From: Deltaproteobacteria bacterium
GTDB lineage: Bacteria > Desulfobacterota > Desulfobacteria > Desulfobacterales > JAFDFH01
Assembly (NCBI GenBank): GCA_019309945.1
Contig: JAFDFH010000063.1
Location: forward strand, 1 to 9,467
DNA length: 9,467 nt
Direction: 5' to 3'
Shown here: positions 6,334 through 9,467 of the stretch, in pieces
Layout: each line of letters opens with the position of its first letter
Numbering within the stretch: position 1 is the stretch's first letter
The notes under the pieces: generated by a model
Databases searched by the model: none
What the model was told of the DNA's origin: nothing
What the model saw: the letters and a program-made list of their open reading frames with translations, nothing else
Program-made: the position numbers and the translations under genes

Positions 6334-6951
6334 ATGAAAATTCTAACTGTTAGTGACAAAATCGAAAAATCTTTTTTCAAAGAACACCTGCTCAAGGAAA
6401 AGTGCCGGAGCATTGATTTAATCCTTGCCTGCGGAGACCTTCCTCCTTATTATCTTGAATATCTGCTGAACGGACTTAATGTTCCTATTTTTTATGTACC
6501 GGGAAATCATGATGAAAGGCCCCAGAACCTCCTTGCCCCGAAAAAGCCTTTTGCCCGGGGATGCCGCAATCTACACTGTAAAATTATTGAACACAAGGGG
6601 CTTCTTATAGGGGGGCTCGGTGGTTCGATGCGGTATAAGAAGGGAAGATATCTCTTCAGCGAAGTGCAGATGAAAAGAAAAGTAACAGGTATGGTGCCTC
6701 GGCTGCTGCTCAATAAAAAAAAATTTGGGCGCTATATCGACATTTTAATTACGCACTCACCGCCTTTTGGCATCCATGACGGAAGCGACCTTCCTCACCA
6801 GGGGTTTAAAGCTTTTTTGCATTTTATCGAAAGATATAAACCAGCTTATTTGGTCCACGGTCATACCATGCCAAAAAACGGACAAAATATAACCCGTTAT
6901 CAATCAACGACTATCTTAAATACAAATAATTGGTGGATTTGGGATATATAA
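6334..6951 (+). CDS. Calcineurin-like metallophosphoesterase
   Basis: This 205-residue cytosolic protein has the ordered motifs of the calcineurin-like phosphoesterase fold, which binds two metal ions and hydrolyses phosphomono- or diesters. They are SD (Asp8), CGDLP (33-37), GNHDE (57-61), THSPP (140-144) and VHGHTMP (174-180). The first motif is D-K-I, not the usual D-x-H, and GHTH is GHTM, features I associate with a bacterial subfamily beginning MKILxxSD. The ATG at 6334 is chosen over an in-frame TTG at 6310. The family typically begins MKIL, and the TTG lies inside the leader hairpin. The stop is followed by a single base and then the ATG of the DUF4032-like gene, so the two are almost certainly translationally coupled. 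The substrate is unknown. Confidence 0.88.
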   Translation: MKILTVSDKIEKSFFKEHLLKEKCRSIDLILACGDLPPYYLEYLLNGLNVPIFYVPGNHDERPQNLLAPKKPFARGCRNLHCKIIEHKGLLIGGLGGSMRYKKGRYLFSEVQMKRKVTGMVPRLLLNKKKFGRYIDILITHSPPFGIHDGSDLPHQGFKAFLHFIERYKPAYLVHGHTMPKNGQNITRYQSTTILNTNNWWIWDI

Positions 6952-6952
6952 A

Positions 6953-7909
6953 ATGACGCTATTCGATGATGAAACTACCAGGCGGGCCAACCGGAAACAA
7001 CAATTTGATGATAATTTTACGCGTGCGATACAAAAAGCCTTTATGGAGGATCTGAAGGGTTTTCTTAAACGGAAATCCCACAGACTTCTTCCCTTTGAGG
7101 AAGTTAAAGAAAAACTTGAGATATGGTTTGCCAGAGATCTCGGCATACAAAACATTCCCATAGACAGTATTGTCGGGAGCGAGGGCCGATACCGCGCGTT
7201 TACGCGCAGTTTTATGCCTCTTCAGGAAGATCTGCGTGACCGCTGGAAAAAGATAGACCAGGTCAGGGAATCCAGGCAGGATCTCCCGCCGGTCGAGCTT
7301 TATAAGGTAAGCAATGCGTATTTTGTTAAAGACGGGCATCACAGAATTTCGGTAGCGCGGGTCAAAGGCAACAAATATATCGAAGCCAGAGTGTACGAAT
7401 ATCAGTGCGATGTTCCCCTGGATAAGGAGACTGATCTTGAAAAGCTGGCTATTCAGGAAAATTACCACCGCTTCCTGAAGGAGACAGGTCTCAATAAAAG
7501 CCGCCCCGACCATAATCTGCAGATGACAAGGCTCGGAGGTTATTCCATATTGATGGAGCACATAGAGAACCACAAATACTATCTTGAAAAAAAGGAAAAA
7601 AAGGATGTAACATTTTATGATGCCGCTGCTTCATGGTTTGATAGAGTTTATTCTCCGCTGGCGGAGGTTATCCGCAGCAATCGTATTATGAAGCAGTTTC
7701 CCCACAGAACGGAGACGGATTTTTATGTTTGGGTGGTTAAATACGGACGCAAGCTGAGACAAAAGTTGATAAAGGATGCGCCTGTTTATTATAATCCGGA
7801 TGATGACAATCCGACAGATGCGGTGGAAGCATATGCAAAAAAGTACGGCAGCATTTTTCGCAAAATCATTGGTGCATTCAGGCGTTTTTTCGGTCTTGTA
7901 AAATATTAA
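6953..7909 (+). CDS. ParB-like/DUF4032-like protein of unknown function
   Basis: This 318-residue protein matches, from memory, an uncharacterised bacterial family with a ParB/sulfiredoxin-like motif. LPPVELYKV (111-119) is followed by AYFVKDGHHRISVARVKG (122-139), the region that in ParB-like proteins forms the nucleotide-binding box. Other conserved-looking stretches are IPIDSIVGSEGRY (68-80), TRLGGYSILMEHIENHKYY (192-210), ASWFDRVYSPLAEVIR (226-241) and FPHRTETDFYVWV (249-261). The C-terminal end (304-318) is basic and aromatic (KIIGAFRRFFGLVKY) and could be an amphipathic helix. No signal peptide is seen. It starts one base after the metallophosphoesterase stop, implying coupled synthesis and a joint role. 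The biochemical function is not known, and whether it binds DNA or nucleotide is only suggested by the motif. Confidence 0.8.
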   Translation: MTLFDDETTRRANRKQQFDDNFTRAIQKAFMEDLKGFLKRKSHRLLPFEEVKEKLEIWFARDLGIQNIPIDSIVGSEGRYRAFTRSFMPLQEDLRDRWKKIDQVRESRQDLPPVELYKVSNAYFVKDGHHRISVARVKGNKYIEARVYEYQCDVPLDKETDLEKLAIQENYHRFLKETGLNKSRPDHNLQMTRLGGYSILMEHIENHKYYLEKKEKKDVTFYDAAASWFDRVYSPLAEVIRSNRIMKQFPHRTETDFYVWVVKYGRKLRQKLIKDAPVYYNPDDDNPTDAVEAYAKKYGSIFRKIIGAFRRFFGLVKY

Positions 7910-7958
7910 AAAAAGCACGGCGGGAATGCAACGTTAGCGATTGCCTGCCGTGCTTTTT
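7910..7958. terminator. Bidirectional rho-independent terminator
   Basis: AAAAAGCACGGC (7910-7921) pairs perfectly with GCCGTGCTTTTT (7947-7958). GGG/CCT pairing (7922-7924 with 7944-7946) extends the stem. The T-run on the plus strand and the A-run at the left, which is a U-run in minus-strand RNA, allow termination in both directions. It lies between two convergent genes: it begins directly after the DUF4032-like stop and ends 21 bases past the substrate-binding-protein stop. Confidence 0.92.
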
Positions 7959-7979
7959 GCTACAGATAGTATTAAATTT

Positions 7980-8900
7980 TTATTTTTTCTTCTTAACAAT
8001 AAGACCCACACCTTGCAACCAGCTTTTGGCTACGGTTTCGGGTTTTTCGCCGTTCACGTTGACACGGTAATTCAACCGGGTCATAGTAGCAGTGTCCAAT
8101 GATGGACCAATTTCGCCTAAAATGAATTTGATCTCGGGATATTGATCCAGCACCGCTTTCCGGACCACCGGCGCCGGGTTGTAAATTGGGAAATAGTTCT
8201 TGTCATCTATCAGTACTGCCTGGTTATAGTCTTTGATTTCCCCATCGGTGGCAAACGCCATACCGCTCAGCACTTGATTGTCGCGCACCGCTTTTTTACA
8301 CAAGGGTGTCTCCATTTTTTTGACGTTTGCGTCTGGGAGTTCTTTTCCGAATGTCATGCCGTAAAACTCCATCATTCCTTTAAAGCCATCCGCCCTGGAA
8401 TAGAACTCTGCGTTGGACGCGAGGGTCATCTTCCCGGGGTTCTTTTTTGACCAGGCAGCCCAATCCGACAGTGTCTTGATCCCCATTTGATCTGCCTTTT
8501 CAGCCGACATAACAATGGCATAGGTATTGTTAAACTGTGCCGGCTTGAGCCACACGAGACCGTTTTTCGCGTCAACGGCTTTTACCTTTTCAAAAAGCCC
8601 CATAGGATCGCGAACCACCTCTTTTTTCTTGAAAAACGTCATCCACGCGGTTCCGGTATATTCCATGTATACATCAATCTGGCCTTGCATCAGTGCTTCT
8701 CGGTTGACGTTGGTTCCACCAAGAGATGTACGGTCTTTAACCGGAATTCCTCTGTCTTTTAAAAGATTAACCATGATTTTCCCAAGAATAACCTGTTCGG
8801 TAAAATCTTTAGATGAAACATTAACCGGGCCGCCGGCAAAAACAGTTAAGGGTAAAATCAAGAAACATAATGCTACCAGCAAAACAAAATACTTTTTCAT
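7980..8900 (-). CDS. Glycine betaine/choline-type ABC transporter substrate-binding protein
   Basis: This 306-residue periplasmic protein captures quaternary ammonium compounds (glycine betaine, choline or carnitine) and delivers them to an OpuC/OsmX-type ABC importer. MKKYFVLLVALCFLILPLTV is a signal peptide probably cleaved after FAG near residue 23. There is no lipobox Cys, so it is free in a Gram-negative periplasm. Family marks are SSKDFTEQVILGKIM (29-43), LGGTNVNREAL (60-70), IDVYMEYTGTAW (75-86), WLKPAQFNNTYAIVM (117-131), FATDGEI (216-222) and YFPIYNPAPVVRKAVLDQYP (236-255). The start at 8900 is set by AAGGAGG (8908-8914) with a seven-base spacing. An upstream in-frame ATG at 8936 would put 12 charged residues before the signal peptide and has no ribosome binding site. 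It follows the permease gene by 71 bp, and the terminator at 7910-7958 ends the operon. The exact ligand is not determined. Confidence 0.92.
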   Translation of the reverse strand: MKKYFVLLVALCFLILPLTVFAGGPVNVSSKDFTEQVILGKIMVNLLKDRGIPVKDRTSLGGTNVNREALMQGQIDVYMEYTGTAWMTFFKKKEVVRDPMGLFEKVKAVDAKNGLVWLKPAQFNNTYAIVMSAEKADQMGIKTLSDWAAWSKKNPGKMTLASNAEFYSRADGFKGMMEFYGMTFGKELPDANVKKMETPLCKKAVRDNQVLSGMAFATDGEIKDYNQAVLIDDKNYFPIYNPAPVVRKAVLDQYPEIKFILGEIGPSLDTATMTRLNYRVNVNGEKPETVAKSWLQGVGLIVKKKK

Positions 8901-8907
8901 AAGATCT

Positions 8908-8914
8908 CCTCCTT
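8908..8914 (-). promoter_or_regulatory. Ribosome binding site deciding the binding-protein start
   Basis: On the minus strand AAGGAGG, within a purine-rich AAAAAAGGAGGAGA run, lies seven bases before the ATG at 8900. It excludes the longer reading that would start at 8936. Confidence 0.85.
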
Positions 8915-8971
8915 TTTTAATGGTTATTAATAGCAAATATCGGACAACGGATAACTAATAAAATAGCCGGA

Positions 8972-9467
8972 TCACGCTTCTTGATACTCATCGGTCTGAA
9001 TGCCTTCACTGACAACTATTCTCTCCAGCTTGGCGAGCAGAGCATCAAATAACATGGCGATCAGGGCCACCGGAACTGCACCTGCCATCATAATCCCCAT
9101 ATCCATCAGGGCAATACCCGTAAAGATCCAAAAACCGAGACCTCCTCCCCCAATAAGAAAGGCCAGAGGGGCAGAGCCTACAATAATGGCTGTCGCTGTC
9201 CGGATTCCCCCCATGATAACCGGCAATGCGTTGGGAATCTCTATCCTGAACAGGATTTGATTCGGGGTCATTCCCATGCCGGTTGCCGCTTCAATGACAT
9301 CCTTGCTTACGGACTGGATGCCTGCAACCGTATTTCGAACAATAGGGGCGACAGCGTGAAAGAAAAGGGCAATCAGGGCAGGAACAACACCGATCCCGGA
9401 AAGTCCCACTAAAGGCAAAAAAGCATATGCCAGGGCAATGACTCCTAAAGAAGGAACACTTTGCCAG
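8972..9467 (-). CDS. Betaine/choline-type ABC transporter permease, 5' end outside the window
   Basis: The reading frame stays open to the window edge, so about 164 C-terminal residues are present and the N-terminus is missing. The visible part starts WQSVPSLGVIALAYAFLPLV, the typical permease helix of OpuCB/OsmW-type inner-membrane proteins. The cytoplasmic EAA loop, which docks the ATPase, is clear: EAATGMGMTPNQILFRIEIP followed by NALP and a further GG. Several hydrophobic membrane segments follow, with a glycine-rich IGGGGLG turn. The C-terminal tail is hydrophilic (TDEYQEA). It is the partner of the binding protein downstream on the same strand. The ATPase gene, and perhaps a second permease, should lie beyond base 9467. 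A TTG codon at 9418 is not a real start, because family similarity continues upstream of it. Confidence 0.9.
   Translation of the reverse strand, partial: WQSVPSLGVIALAYAFLPLVGLSGIGVVPALIALFFHAVAPIVRNTVAGIQSVSKDVIEAATGMGMTPNQILFRIEIPNALPVIMGGIRTATAIIVGSAPLAFLIGGGGLGFWIFTGIALMDMGIMMAGAVPVALIAMLFDALLAKLERIVVSEGIQTDEYQEA

Noticed and set aside
6959..7573. A 204-codon minus-strand ORF opposite the ParB-like/DUF4032-like gene
   Set aside because: The plus-strand frame carries recognisable family motifs and coupling to its upstream gene. The minus frame has no recognisable motifs and is a shadow.
8901..8936. Upstream start giving a 318-residue substrate-binding protein
   Set aside because: The extension would place charged residues before the signal peptide and overlaps the strong Shine-Dalgarno for the ATG at 8900.

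Overview
The window reads as a chromosomal segment of a Gram-negative bacterium of moderate GC content. The ABC-transporter binding protein has a non-lipoprotein signal peptide, so it is periplasmic, and nearly every gene has a strong AAGGAGG-type ribosome binding site. The metallophosphoesterase and DUF4032-like pair, and the overall style, recall Desulfobacterota (the old delta-proteobacteria). That placement is an impression from protein character only. No RNA genes, insertion sequences, CRISPR arrays or phage genes were seen.

Layout. Positions 1-153 hold a consensus-perfect sigma70-type promoter on the + strand with a palindrome in its spacer. A full 10-base Shine-Dalgarno and a 26-codon ORF follow, which run into the 3' end of the next gene in antisense. 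Positions 191-6082 hold a two-gene minus-strand operon: an MmgE/PrpD-family protein, then after 24 bp a giant 1514-residue GlmS-like protein. A divergent intergenic region (6083-6333) separates this operon from two tightly coupled plus-strand genes, a metallophosphoesterase and a ParB-like/DUF4032-like protein (6334-7909). A bidirectional terminator (7910-7958) separates these from a convergent minus-strand glycine betaine/choline-type ABC transporter operon. In the window that operon comprises a substrate-binding protein and the 3' part of a permease gene that continues beyond base 9467.

The most remarkable object is the giant GlmS-like protein. Its glutaminase domain is split by about 300 residues of unrecognised sequence. 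It then carries two consecutive isomerase-like (double SIS) modules instead of one. By manual alignment with E. coli GlmS, module 1 keeps the phosphate-loop Ser/Thr residues, the catalytic Glu and the C-tail Lys but has lost the ring-opening His504. Module 2 has lost the phosphate loop and the Glu but keeps the His504 equivalent in an AHGP motif. In GlmS this His is supplied by the neighbouring subunit, so the polypeptide looks like a fused, asymmetric pseudo-dimer that may hold one complete composite active site. Its operon partner, an MmgE/PrpD enzyme, suggests a dedicated but unknown pathway acting on a small acid or sugar derivative.
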